Part shown: positions 8,426 through 16,230 of the stretch, piece after piece | Layout of the letters: each line of letters starts with the position of its first letter | How positions within the stretch are numbered: position 1 is the first letter of the stretch | From: Hominenteromicrobium sp900549945 | GTDB lineage: Bacteria; Bacillota; Clostridia; Oscillospirales; Acutalibacteraceae | Length of the DNA stretch: 64,000 nt | Assembly: GCA_902472305.1 (NCBI GenBank) | Contig: CABRNK010000013.1 | Coordinates: 14,763-78,762 of the forward strand | Reading direction: 5' to 3' | Made by a program: the position numbers and the translations under genes | The notes under the pieces: model-generated | What the model was told of the DNA's origin: nothing | The model's database searches: none | Seen by the model: only the letters and a program-made list of their open reading frames with translations

Positions 8426-8586
8426 ACACAGGCGGCCGCGCAGACATCCGCCGCGGGCCGTGCCCGCCGTACCCGCCCGGGAGATGCCAAAGAACGCGAG
8501 TGCCGCGCCGATTCCCTCTAAAAACGAGCCTGTGCACACAGGCGGCCGCGCAGACACCCACCGCGGGCCGTGCCCGCCATACCCGC
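8426..8586. repeat. Two copies of a ~50-bp direct repeat, period 110
   Basis: The segment beginning ACACAGGCGGCCGCGCAGAC occurs at 8426 and again at 8536, each running about 50 bases to TACCCGC with three or four differences. The unit is GC-rich with imperfect hairpin potential. The 8291-8588 gap otherwise holds no convincing gene. Confidence 0.7.
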
Positions 8587-8588
8587 TG

Positions 8589-9101
8589 TCAGCGGCGGGC
8601 GGTGTAGCGGCAGAAGCGCATGTCGATGCCTCTAAAGTTTTTTACGCTCTCGTCCGTTTTAACCATGCCGTTTCGGATGGCCACGTTCTGCGCGGCCGTG
8701 TTCGTATCCCGAACAATGGAGCAGACCTCGTGTGCGCCGAGTACCTCGAACGCGTATTTTTTGCAGCCTGCCGCGGCCTCTGCCGCGTACCCCTTGTGCC
8801 AGTGCCGCCGCTCAAAAAGGTACCCGATTTCGAGCACCTCCTCGTTTTCCCACGGCTGTAGGGTCAGCCCGCACTGGCCGATCATCGCGCCGGTCTCCTT
8901 CAGGACGACCGCCCACAGGCCGAAGCCCAGCCGCTCGTAGCGGGCGATGTGCCGGTCCAACCACCCCTGCACCTCGTTGTCCGTAAAAACGCGCTCGTAG
9001 GCGAGGCGCATCGCCTCCGCATCCTGCATAATTCTGCACAGGGCTTCATAATCTGCCTGCGTCATCTCGCGCAGGTACAGCCGCTCGGTTTCAAAAACCA
9101 T
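8589..9101 (-). CDS. GNAT-family N-acetyltransferase (RimJ/RimL type)
   Basis: The 170-residue protein starts with ETERLYLREM, typical of RimJ/RimL-like GNAT enzymes. It has the acetyl-CoA region EIGYLFERRHWHKGYAAEAA near residue 85 and a C-terminal RNGMVKTDE loop. It should transfer acetyl from acetyl-CoA to a protein N-terminus or small amine; the acceptor is unknown. The ATG at 9101 has GGAGGAT upstream. It is divergent from the nitroreductase gene. The start is chosen over an upstream in-frame Met because of that ribosome binding site. Confidence 0.85.
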   Translation of the reverse strand: MVFETERLYLREMTQADYEALCRIMQDAEAMRLAYERVFTDNEVQGWLDRHIARYERLGFGLWAVVLKETGAMIGQCGLTLQPWENEEVLEIGYLFERRHWHKGYAAEAAAGCKKYAFEVLGAHEVCSIVRDTNTAAQNVAIRNGMVKTDESVKNFRGIDMRFCRYTARR

Positions 9102-9269
9102 ATTTTCAGATCCTCCAGTATAATTAATCCGTGCGCGTACCGCACAGGCGCACCGCGTATCCATCGGCATTTACTGCGGCACGATGCGCGGATTTTTCAA
9201 AACAGTCCGGCGCGCGCCCTCTGGCGCGGCGTCTCCCTGTATTCTACATCATAAAGAAAGGTGATTTCA

Positions 9270-9767
9270 ATGGATGTCATTTTCACAAGAACCAGCGTGC
9301 GCGCCTACACGGCGCAGCCGGTCGAGCCCGAAAAGCTCGAGCTTCTGCTCAGAGCCGGCATGGCGGCGCCCTCGGCATGCAACCAGCAGCCGTGGGAGTT
9401 CTACGTCACAGCCGAAAAAACGCGGCTCGAAGCGCTTTCGGGGTGCAGCCCGTACACCGGCTTTGTCAAAAACGCGGCGGCCGCCATCGTGCCCTGCTAC
9501 CGCAAAAGCGGGCTCATTGCGCCGGATTACGGGGAGATCGACCTGAGCGCCGCGTGCGAAAACATTCTGCTCGAGGCGGAATCGCTCGGCCTCGGCGCCG
9601 TTTGGTGCGGCATCGCTCCGGGCCGGGAGCGCATGGAGGCCGTGCGCGCCGCGCTCGGCATCGCAGACAGCCTCGAGCCCTTCGCGATCCTTTCGGTCGG
9701 CTACCCGTTAAAGCCCGCAAAGCAGCAGGACCGCTTCGACCCTGCCCGCGTCCACACCGTCAGATAA
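9270..9767 (+). CDS. Nitroreductase-family FMN enzyme
   Basis: The 165-residue protein starts with FTRTSVRAY, the N-terminal FMN phosphate-binding signature (R-S-R-Y) of nitroreductases. It then shows AAPSACNQQPWEFYV near residue 32 and a GLGAVWCGI segment near residue 110. It should use reduced flavin to reduce nitro groups or quinones, or act as an iodotyrosine-type reductase; the physiological substrate is unclear. Start behind AAAGGTGAT. Its 3' end overlaps the convergent XRE regulator gene by 8 bases. Confidence 0.88.
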   Translation: MDVIFTRTSVRAYTAQPVEPEKLELLLRAGMAAPSACNQQPWEFYVTAEKTRLEALSGCSPYTGFVKNAAAAIVPCYRKSGLIAPDYGEIDLSAACENILLEAESLGLGAVWCGIAPGRERMEAVRAALGIADSLEPFAILSVGYPLKPAKQQDRFDPARVHTVR

Positions 9768-9999
9768 TCTCGTGCGCGTGCTGCGGCCGCGGGTAGGGCC
9801 GCGGGTCGTCCGTAACGCCGAGCAGATAGTCGATGCTCGTGCCGTAAAACGCCGCAAGCCGGATCAGAACACCGGAGGGAATATCCCGCCTGCCCATCTC
9901 ATAGTGGGAGTAACAGACCTGCGTGCAGTTCAGGTAGGCGGCGAGATCCTTTTGCAGGAGATCCCGGTCCTCCCGCAGGTCGCGTATTCTCTTATACAT
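9760..9999 (-). CDS. XRE-family helix-turn-helix regulator
   Basis: The 79-residue protein is essentially one HTH_3 domain (RIRDLREDRDLLQKDLAAYL, then an SHYEMGRRDIP recognition helix region and YLLGVTDDP). It is a small DNA-binding repressor, probably autoregulatory: a perfect 15-bp inverted repeat lies 48-87 bases upstream of its start. The start at 9999 matches where this family normally begins. AAAGGGG is upstream, though at longer than ideal spacing. The gene ends in an 8-base overlap with nitroreductase. Confidence 0.9.
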   Translation of the reverse strand: MYKRIRDLREDRDLLQKDLAAYLNCTQVCYSHYEMGRRDIPSGVLIRLAAFYGTSIDYLLGVTDDPRPYPRPQHAHEII

Positions 10000-10046
10000 T
10001 TTGTTTGCCCGCCCCTTTCCAAAAGCTCTCTTAGAAAAGTATAGGC

Positions 10047-10091
10047 AAAACAAAATGTTATCTTGACAAATATAACATTTTGTTTTATAGT
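10047..10091. promoter_or_regulatory. Perfect 15-bp inverted repeat over a plus-strand promoter
   Basis: AAAACAAAATGTTAT (10047-10061) is repeated inverted at 10072-10086 across a 10-base centre. The plus promoter TTGACA (10063-10068), 17 bases, TATAGT (10086-10091) sits inside it, so a bound dimer would block polymerase. It also lies upstream of the XRE gene on the minus strand and is its likely operator. Confidence 0.75.
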
Positions 10092-10097
10092 AAGAAA

Positions 10098-10278
10098 TGG
10101 AAACAGAATAACCGGGAATGCCATTGCTTTGGTTTGGGAGATTTGCGGAGAAGGCTTCGTCTTTCCGTCTGTCCTGCGGCCCCGGCCGGTTGTCCTGCCC
10201 GCCGGGGCATGCTGTTTCCGCGTAGCGCAGACGGGCTGCATCGCTTCCTCAGAAACGGTGCAGCCCGTCTTTCTTTCT
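10098..10278 (+). ncRNA. Short transcript from the XRE operator to a terminator
   Basis: Transcription from the promoter at 10063-10091 would end at a strong hairpin: AGACGGGCTGCA (10229-10240) with TGCAGCCCGTCT (10259-10270), then TTCTTTCT. The roughly 180-base product holds no frame with a good ribosome binding site. A small RNA under XRE control is possible. Confidence 0.4.
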
Positions 10279-10325
10279 AGTCTGTCTTTTAATGGAGCGG
10301 AACCCCGCGGCCGCCCTGCGCCGAA

Positions 10326-11483
10326 TCAGGATTCATCCGGATACAGCCGCCTGTCCTCGATGCGGATCGGCACGCCGTTGACCTCGACGCCGTCGTCCGC
10401 GCGGATCAGGATATACTTCGCGCCGTCGATCACGCGCGTTTCGATCAGGCCGCTGCACGCGGGATTGACGCGGATCGTCACGTCCGGCGTTGTGACCTCG
10501 AACCGCCGCGTCTCGACAAGGTTGCGCGGGCTGAGCGCCGTGCCCGCGCCGAACTGCGCGTCGTACTGCTCCTCGAAGCGCTGTACATTTTCGCCGGGCA
10601 CGCCGCAGGCGGTCAGCATCGAGCGCACGGTGGTCTTTGAGATTTGCAGCGGCTCGACCTCCTTGTTGACCTTGTGCTCCTCGATCATCTCCACAAGGCC
10701 GCCGTGCACGGACTGCACGACGTCGAAGCTGCACGCCTCTGCGAGCGCATCGCCCAGCACCGTGCCGAACGTCTCCTTCTGCTCCTCGGCCGGCATCGGC
10801 GGCGGGCAGCGGAAAACCGCGTCCACAAATTCCGCGTGGCTGTCGGCGGCGTCGCGCGCATAGTACAGCGCGCTGTAAATATCGGCGCTGCGGTCGTTGA
10901 AAGCCGGGAACAGAAAGCCGAGCGCCGGCGCGCCGACAAGCCAGTCGATGCCGCGGTTGTGAAACGCATTCTCCGGCACACTGTAACCGAGCACCGGCTT
11001 CGTCTCCTTCACCGGGCAGATACTGCACAGCACATAGCTGTACGTCTCGCTGGAGGCGTCGTCCTGCCGCATGCCGTCCTTCGAGCGGTACGGCACGTCG
11101 TATGTATCGTACGCGAGCAAAATCAGGTACGTACCCTCCGGCCGGTACGCGCCGATGACCTTTTCGTAAAAGGCGTTGATCGCGTCTTCGTCGTTTAATG
11201 CGGAATCGCGCAGCGCCATAAGCAGGCGGTGCTCGTCGCTGTCGACGACCTGCGCCGTGGAAAACGGCATGTCGATCAGGTTCTTCCCCTGCGTGCCCGC
11301 GAGCGTGCGCCGCAGCACGGCGAGCAGGTTCTCGCTCTCCTCCTGCGGCAGCAGCGCGAGGGACTGGTCGAACGCGGCGACAATCTCCTGCCGCTCGTTC
11401 ACGTAGCAGCCGCGCACATGCGTGATGTTGCTCTTATCCGGCCTAAAGCGCCGGCGGATCTCTGAAATTTCCTTTTCGTTCAT
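10326..11483 (-). CDS. DUF4317 family protein
   Basis: 385 residues matching the clostridial DUF4317 family from its opening MNEKEISEIRRRFRPDKSNI and the GCYVNERQEIVAAFDQSLALL segment. The function of the family is unknown. It is soluble, lacks a signal peptide, and is acidic in the C-terminal third. The start at 11483 has GGGAG about 7 bases upstream. It stands alone between the XRE-linked terminator and a hairpin at 11613-11646. Confidence 0.85.
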   Translation of the reverse strand: MNEKEISEIRRRFRPDKSNITHVRGCYVNERQEIVAAFDQSLALLPQEESENLLAVLRRTLAGTQGKNLIDMPFSTAQVVDSDEHRLLMALRDSALNDEDAINAFYEKVIGAYRPEGTYLILLAYDTYDVPYRSKDGMRQDDASSETYSYVLCSICPVKETKPVLGYSVPENAFHNRGIDWLVGAPALGFLFPAFNDRSADIYSALYYARDAADSHAEFVDAVFRCPPPMPAEEQKETFGTVLGDALAEACSFDVVQSVHGGLVEMIEEHKVNKEVEPLQISKTTVRSMLTACGVPGENVQRFEEQYDAQFGAGTALSPRNLVETRRFEVTTPDVTIRVNPACSGLIETRVIDGAKYILIRADDGVEVNGVPIRIEDRRLYPDES

Positions 11484-11612
11484 CGTCGTCTCCCTTTCTT
11501 GGTCGGAGCATGCCGCCCGTTCCCGCCCTGTATCCGCGCCGCCTGCGGGGCGCTCCGCCGCGGCAAAATCCCGCAAAAGCTGAGCGGCTTCCCCACTGCC
11601 GGCAAAAGCCAA

Positions 11613-11646
11613 GAAATGAACCGCATCCCGAAAATGCGGTTCATTT
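11613..11646. terminator. Hairpin between the 11686 gene and the DUF4317 gene
   Basis: GAAATGAACCGCAT and ATGCGGTTCATTTC form a perfect 14-bp stem. T-tracts on both sides are modest, so termination may be partial. Confidence 0.6.
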
Positions 11647-11685
11647 CCTTTTATGCTTCTATTTTACCCGCTTTCCGCGGGCCTG

Positions 11686-12531
11686 TCAACCTTGCGGCCA
11701 AATCTTATCGAGGCAGGCTTTGATGCAGGCGACCTTATCGTCATCGGTCGGCAGCGCGGCGAGCTTCGGGCTGAACGGCTCGGCGACGACCGGGCCCGTA
11801 TAGCCGAGCTTTTGCAGGCCGTCCATCACACAGGCAATGTCGATCCTGCCGGTTTCGCCCGGAAGAGCGCGCGGGGAATCCGGCAGCTCGAGGCGGTCGA
11901 TCCCGTCCGGCGCGTCGTTCACGTGGACGCTGACGATGCAGCGCTCGTCGGGGATGTGGTCGAAAACATCCCGGTTATTTGCGCCAGTGTACCAGTGGTA
12001 CGCGTCGAACAGCAGGCCGACGTTCTCGCCGCAGTCCTTTGCGAGGCCGAGCATCTCCTCCGCCGTGTAGATAAAGGTGTATTTCTTGTCTTTGCGGCCG
12101 GTGTAGGGGCCGATGAACTCGAGGCCGAGCCGGATGCCGTACTGCGCGAGCACCGCCGCCGCGCGGGAGAGGCGCGCCTTATGCAGCGCGTAGTTTTCCT
12201 CCTTCGTCAGCGTATCGCTGCCGGGGAAAATCCAGATGATGCAGCGCATGCAGCCCACGGCGCTGAGCGCGGCGGCCTGCGCCGGCAGGGCCTCCATCGC
12301 GGCCTCAAAGCCCGCGTCGTCCACCTGCGCGGGGTGGAACGGCAGGTTTGAGCCGGAAATCTGCATGCCGTGCTTTTCGAGCAGCGCCCTCACGTTTTCG
12401 GTGCCGTTCTCCATGACCTCCTGCGCGCTCGATTCAACCGCCGAAAAGCCGTGGCGCTTCGCGAGCAGCAGCTTCTTTTCAAAATCTGTTTCGGCCACAT
12501 TCGCGAGGCCGAGGCTGATTGACTGGAACAT
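11686..12531 (-). CDS. Sugar phosphate isomerase/epimerase-type TIM-barrel protein
   Basis: 281 residues of the xylose-isomerase-like TIM-barrel family. Likely metal and catalytic segments are LEFIGPYTG, LLFDAYHWYTG, SVHVND and VVAEPFSP. It is the closest match in this window to the protein at 1602-2456. It has its own promoter (12597-12625) and is divergent from the TIM-barrel/dehydrogenase operon at 12850, so the three are probably one functional set. Start at 12531 behind AAGGATGG. Predicted cytosolic keto-sugar isomerase or epimerase; substrate unknown. Confidence 0.8.
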   Translation of the reverse strand: MFQSISLGLANVAETDFEKKLLLAKRHGFSAVESSAQEVMENGTENVRALLEKHGMQISGSNLPFHPAQVDDAGFEAAMEALPAQAAALSAVGCMRCIIWIFPGSDTLTKEENYALHKARLSRAAAVLAQYGIRLGLEFIGPYTGRKDKKYTFIYTAEEMLGLAKDCGENVGLLFDAYHWYTGANNRDVFDHIPDERCIVSVHVNDAPDGIDRLELPDSPRALPGETGRIDIACVMDGLQKLGYTGPVVAEPFSPKLAALPTDDDKVACIKACLDKIWPQG

Positions 12532-12596
12532 AAACGATCCATCCTTTCTCTTCGTTCTGTTTTTACTTTTCAAAGCCTTTCCCAAAAGCTCACCCC

Positions 12597-12625
12597 AGTA
12601 TAGCACAGCGCTCGGAGCAGCACAA
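12597..12625 (-). promoter_or_regulatory. Promoter of the 11686-12531 gene
   Basis: TTGTGC (12620-12625), 17 bases, TATACT (12597-12602) on the minus strand. Confidence 0.65.
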
Positions 12626-12681
12626 GCCCCTAATTTTCGTTTTTCACCAAAAAGTTTTTTATGCGAAATTTGGAAATAACA

Positions 12682-12849
12682 TTGACTTTACGAACCGGGA
12701 AAGCTATAATCAAGGCAACTATAAACGGTAAAGGAGGGCAGGCGGCGCAGAGCTGCGCCGGGAGTTGGCGGCTCCGGCAAAGGGCCGGGACCGGCGGGTG
12801 CGCTGCAGCGCACCTCAGTTGAAAAGTCAGAACAAGGAGGAACCAAAAA
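12682..12849 (+). promoter_or_regulatory. Promoter and structured 5' leader of the 12850 operon
   Basis: TTGACT (12682-12687), 17 bases, TATAAT (12705-12710). The roughly 130-base leader has an AAAGGAGGG with no start codon behind it, and two hairpins: GGCGCAG/CTGCGCC (12744-12759) and GGTGCGCTGCAGCGCACC (12797-12814). I do not recognise a riboswitch class. The real ribosome binding site AAGGAGG precedes 12850. Confidence 0.6.
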
Positions 12850-13641
12850 ATGCCAATCGGCGTTGTGCCGTGGACCCTGAGGCATCAGGTGTTTACGGCC
12901 GAACAGGTGAAAAACACGTACAAAAATTTGCAGGCGCTCGGCTTCGACGGCGTTGAGAGTGGCCTCGGCGGCGGCGCAGGCCTCTCCGCAGAGGAGGATC
13001 TCGCGCTGCTCGCGGAATACGGCCTAAAGCCGTGCAGCGTTTACACCGACATCAAAAATCCGGAAAAAGCGATCGAAACCGCGAAACAGTACGGCGTGAC
13101 CGTGCTCGGTGCGCCCGCAATTCCGGGCATTATGATGCGGCGCGCGGAGGGCTTTTACGCCTATGCGGAGGAGCTCAACCGCCTCGCAGAGCCGTTCCGC
13201 GGCTCCGGCATCCGCCTGCAGTACCACAACCACAGTCAGGAATTCCGCAATTTCCCGGAGCTGGACGGCAAGACCGGCCTGCAGATCCTCATCGAGAATA
13301 CAGACCCGGAACTCATGGCATTCGAGCTCGACGTGTTCTGGGCGTCCGCCGCGGGCTGCGACCCGGTGGAGTGGATTGAAAAGCTCAAGGGGCGCATCCC
13401 GGTCATCCACTACAAGGACCACGCGATCGACTGTACGTCGGAGGAGGTCGGCCTCGGCGAGGTACCGCGCATGTTCGCAGAAATCGGTCAGGGCAACCTG
13501 AACTGGAAGGCCATTACGGCGGCGGCGCGCGAAGCGGGCGTCGAGTGGTACAACATCGAGCAGGACCAGACGAAGCGCCCTGTTTTTGAAAGCCTGAAAA
13601 TCAGCATCGACTATATGCGGGACGTCCTGCATATTCAATAA
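12850..13641 (+). CDS. Sugar phosphate isomerase/epimerase-type TIM-barrel protein
   Basis: 263 residues, a compact TIM-barrel isomerase/epimerase. Active-site-like segments are LQYHNHSQEF, FELDVFWASAAGCDPVEWI, VIHYKDH and a C-terminal YNIEQDQT, giving the His/Glu/Asp/His/Glu set of the family. The FELD-W-A-AGCDP block closely resembles FQVDCGWCSAAGVDP in the protein at 43049, so these two are a subfamily distinct from those at 1602 and 11686. AAGGAGG sits ideally before the ATG. It is 12 bases upstream of a dehydrogenase gene and clearly in its operon. Confidence 0.82.
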   Translation: MPIGVVPWTLRHQVFTAEQVKNTYKNLQALGFDGVESGLGGGAGLSAEEDLALLAEYGLKPCSVYTDIKNPEKAIETAKQYGVTVLGAPAIPGIMMRRAEGFYAYAEELNRLAEPFRGSGIRLQYHNHSQEFRNFPELDGKTGLQILIENTDPELMAFELDVFWASAAGCDPVEWIEKLKGRIPVIHYKDHAIDCTSEEVGLGEVPRMFAEIGQGNLNWKAITAAAREAGVEWYNIEQDQTKRPVFESLKISIDYMRDVLHIQ

Positions 13642-13653
13642 GGAGGAGTTATC

Positions 13654-14895
13654 ATGCCCACAGTTAAGCCCGTAAAGGTCGCCCTCATCGGCTGCGGCAA
13701 TATCAGCTACACCTATCTGAACACGCTCGTCAAGGGCGGTTTCAACATCATCGACGTCGTCGGCTGCTCCGATATCATCCCCGAGCGCAGCAAGGCGCGC
13801 GCGGAGCTCTTCGGCATCCGCCAGATGACAAATGAGGAGATTCTGAACGATCCGGAAATCGAGATCGTTATCAATACAACCCAGCTTTGGAACCATACGG
13901 CCGTCACGCGCCAGATCCTCGAGGCCGGCAAGAACGCCTACTCCGAAAAGGCGATGGGCGACACGCTCGAGGGCGCGAAGGCGAACTACGACCTCGCCGC
14001 AGCAAAGGGCCTGCGCCTCGGCTGCGCGCCGGACTGCTATATGGGCGCGGCGTTCCAGACCGCGAGAAAGCTGCTCGACGACGGCGCCATCGGCCGCCCG
14101 CTGATCGCGCACGCCATGTGCTACCGCGGCTACAATTCGCACTATGCCGCGAGCGACCCGGCCGACCCCTCCGCAGGCTCCGCCGGCACGACGATCACCC
14201 ACGACATGGGCGGCTACTACATCAACGTCCTCGTCAACATGCTCGGCGCGGTCAACCGTGTTTCCGGCTACACGAAGCAGTACGATGAGCGCGTCTACGA
14301 GAATCCGCGCCATCCGCGTTACAAGGAGCCGATCGCGCACGAAATCGGCGGCAAGCGCCGCGGCGACACCGTGATGCTCGGCGCGCTCGAGTTCAAAAAC
14401 GGCTGCTTCGGCAGCCTGACCTTCTGCTCCGAGGGCTTCTTCCCCGAGGTTCCGCGCATGGAGATCTACGGCACCGAGGGCATCCTCACGCTGCCCGACC
14501 CGAATAACTTCGGCGGCTGGGGCAACGACGTTTTCCTCACGCGCGTCGGCAACGCCGTCAACGGCAAGAACGAGGTGTTCCGCGTGCCGTTCACGCACGG
14601 CTTCGGCGATACCGACCCGAGCATCCCGACGCTCAGCGGCAAGCGCGAGCCCTGCTACAACAGCTGGCGCGGCCTCGCGGTCGTCGATATGGCGTATGCC
14701 ATCCGCCGCGGCCGTCCGCACCGCAGCAGCGCCGACCTCGCGCTCCACACCGTCGAGATCATCGACGCAATCGAGCGCTCCATGCAGGACAACAAGGTCT
14801 ACACCCTGAGCTCCTGCCCGGAGCGTCCCGCGCCGCTCACCCCCGGCTTCTTCGGCGGCAGCATCGGCGAGGCTTCGATCGACAACATTCTCTGA
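13654..14895 (+). CDS. Gfo/Idh/MocA-family oxidoreductase, variant EKA motif
   Basis: 413 residues. The Rossmann motif LIGCGNISYTYL is at residues 10-21. Where the family has EKP it reads YSEKAMGD (about residue 107), so the conserved proline is replaced by alanine; the lysine is kept. The substrate-side helix is THDMGGYYINVL, like the DMG-YY form in the protein at 3484. It is probably an NAD(P)-dependent dehydrogenase for a cyclic sugar or inositol, forming a two-gene operon with the TIM-barrel enzyme 12 bases upstream. AAGGAGG precedes the start and a terminator follows the stop. Confidence 0.86.
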   Translation: MPTVKPVKVALIGCGNISYTYLNTLVKGGFNIIDVVGCSDIIPERSKARAELFGIRQMTNEEILNDPEIEIVINTTQLWNHTAVTRQILEAGKNAYSEKAMGDTLEGAKANYDLAAAKGLRLGCAPDCYMGAAFQTARKLLDDGAIGRPLIAHAMCYRGYNSHYAASDPADPSAGSAGTTITHDMGGYYINVLVNMLGAVNRVSGYTKQYDERVYENPRHPRYKEPIAHEIGGKRRGDTVMLGALEFKNGCFGSLTFCSEGFFPEVPRMEIYGTEGILTLPDPNNFGGWGNDVFLTRVGNAVNGKNEVFRVPFTHGFGDTDPSIPTLSGKREPCYNSWRGLAVVDMAYAIRRGRPHRSSADLALHTVEIIDAIERSMQDNKVYTLSSCPERPAPLTPGFFGGSIGEASIDNIL

Positions 14896-14906
14896 TCCAT
14901 ATTTTA

Positions 14907-14940
14907 AGGGGCAGACGGGAAACCGCCTGTCCCTTTTCTT
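14907..14940 (+). terminator. Terminator of the 12850-14895 operon
   Basis: AGGGGCAGACGG and CCGCCTGTCCCT form an imperfect stem around a GAAA loop, followed by TTTTCTTTC. Confidence 0.75.
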
Positions 14941-15133
14941 TCGCCGTTTTTCTGCTATTCAATCGCATGAACATATTATCATATATCGTCGAATCACGCT
15001 ATGAGGAACGCGCAATAGGCCGCAAATCCGTGCACCGCGATCCGCACCGCCGCATCTAAAAGACCGGGGTCCGCATCGGTTGGGCCAGAAAAGCGGTGTA
15101 CCGCGGTGTGCGCAGCATACCGCACTTGCATGC

Positions 15134-15162
15134 TTGTGCTTTCCCTTCTTTTCTGCTATACT
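15134..15162 (+). promoter_or_regulatory. Promoter of gluQ
   Basis: TTGTGC (15134-15139), 17 bases, TATACT (15157-15162). Transcription should begin near 15169. This places the in-frame ATG at 15175 almost at the 5' end, which favours a later translation start. The 14941-15133 stretch shows no gene. Confidence 0.6.
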
Positions 15163-15188
15163 TGGGCGTGATGAATGGAGGGGATCGA

Positions 15189-15239
15189 ATGCAATCTTTT
15201 GAAAAAACGCTGCGTTCCGCCCGTGGTGCGCGTGGCTGA
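15189..15239 (+). CDS. Possible 16-codon leader frame overlapping gluQ
   Basis: GGAGGGG at 15178-15184 is well placed for the ATG at 15189, which opens a 16-codon frame (MQSFEKTLRSARGARG) ending TGA at 15237-15239. The likely gluQ GTG start (15232) lies inside its last codons, which would allow translational coupling. Short length makes it uncertain. Confidence 0.35.
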   Translation: MQSFEKTLRSARGARG

Positions 15240-16185
15240 AAACCAAACCGTGCGCGGACGGTTCGCGCCGAGCCCGTCGGGGCGCATGCACCTCGGGAAC
15301 CTGTGCTGCGCGCTCGCCGCATGGCTCTCGGTGCGCAGTCAGAACGGCGTTATGCTGCTGCGCATCGAGGACCTAGACCCCGACCGCTGCAAGCCGGCCT
15401 ATGCGGAGCAGCTGATGGATGACCTGCGCTGGCTCGGCCTCGACTGGGACGAGGGGCCCGGCGCGGGCGGCTGCGGCCCCTATTTCCAGAGCGCGCGCCG
15501 CGAACTGTACGAGGAAGCGCTGCAAACGCTTCGCGCGCAGGGCAAAGTTTACCCCTGCTTTTGCACGCGCGCGCAGCTGCATGCCGCCTCCGCCCCGCAC
15601 GCCGGCGACGGCGTATTCCGCTACCCGGGCACCTGCCGCGGCCTCACCGCCGCGGAAATCGCCGAAAAAAGCAGAACGCGCACGCCGGCCCTGCGGTTTT
15701 GTGCGCCGGAGGGCGAAGTGCGGTTCGACGATCGCTTTCTCGGCCCGCAGGCGCTCGACGTGCAGGCCGTGTTCGGCGATTTTCTCGTGCGCCGCAGCGA
15801 CGGCGTCCACGCGTACCAGCTCGCCGTCACCGTAGACGACGCGCTGACGGGTGTGACGGAGGTTGTCCGCGGGCGCGACCTGCTCGCCTCCACAGCCTGC
15901 CAGCTCCGTCTGTTCGACGCGCTCGGCGCCCGATCGCCGCGCTACGGCCACGTGCCGCTGCTCACGAATGAAACGGGCCGCCGCCTCAGCAAGCGCGAGC
16001 GCGATCTCGACGCCGGCGCCCTGCGCCAGCGCTTCACACCCGAGGCGCTCTGCGGCAGAATCGCCTGCCTGCTCGGCATGCTCGACCGGCCGGAGCCCGC
16101 CGCCGCGCGCGAGCTGATCCCGCTCTTTACAAAAGCAAAGCTCAGCCGCCCGGCGATCGCCGTGCCGGACGACTTTGCCCTATAA
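15232..16185 (+). CDS. gluQ: Glutamyl-queuosine tRNA(Asp) synthetase
   Basis: A truncated class I glutamyl-tRNA synthetase homologue of about 317 residues, close to the 290-300 typical of GluQ/YadB. It has the nucleotide-binding FAPSPSGRMHLGN (HIGH equivalent HLGN), IEDLDPDR, a zinc-ligand-like CFC...C spacing near residue 105, and RRLSKRERD as the KMSKS equivalent. It lacks the anticodon-binding domain. It should activate Glu and attach it to queuosine in tRNA-Asp without binding the anticodon. Start: GTG at 15232 is preferred because the ribosome binding site serves an overlapping short frame; ATG at 15175 in the same frame is the alternative. A terminator follows directly. Confidence 0.85.
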   Translation: MAENQTVRGRFAPSPSGRMHLGNLCCALAAWLSVRSQNGVMLLRIEDLDPDRCKPAYAEQLMDDLRWLGLDWDEGPGAGGCGPYFQSARRELYEEALQTLRAQGKVYPCFCTRAQLHAASAPHAGDGVFRYPGTCRGLTAAEIAEKSRTRTPALRFCAPEGEVRFDDRFLGPQALDVQAVFGDFLVRRSDGVHAYQLAVTVDDALTGVTEVVRGRDLLASTACQLRLFDALGARSPRYGHVPLLTNETGRRLSKRERDLDAGALRQRFTPEALCGRIACLLGMLDRPEPAAARELIPLFTKAKLSRPAIAVPDDFAL

Positions 16186-16191
16186 CCGCAC

Positions 16192-16226
16192 AAAACCCCG
16201 GATTTCAAAGAAATCCGGGGTTTTTC
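16192..16226. terminator. Bidirectional terminator between gluQ and the aldo/keto reductase gene
   Basis: AAAACCCCGGATTTC and GAAATCCGGGGTTTTT form a perfect stem with A/T tracts on both sides, serving both convergent genes. Confidence 0.9.
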
Positions 16227-16230
16227 TCGT

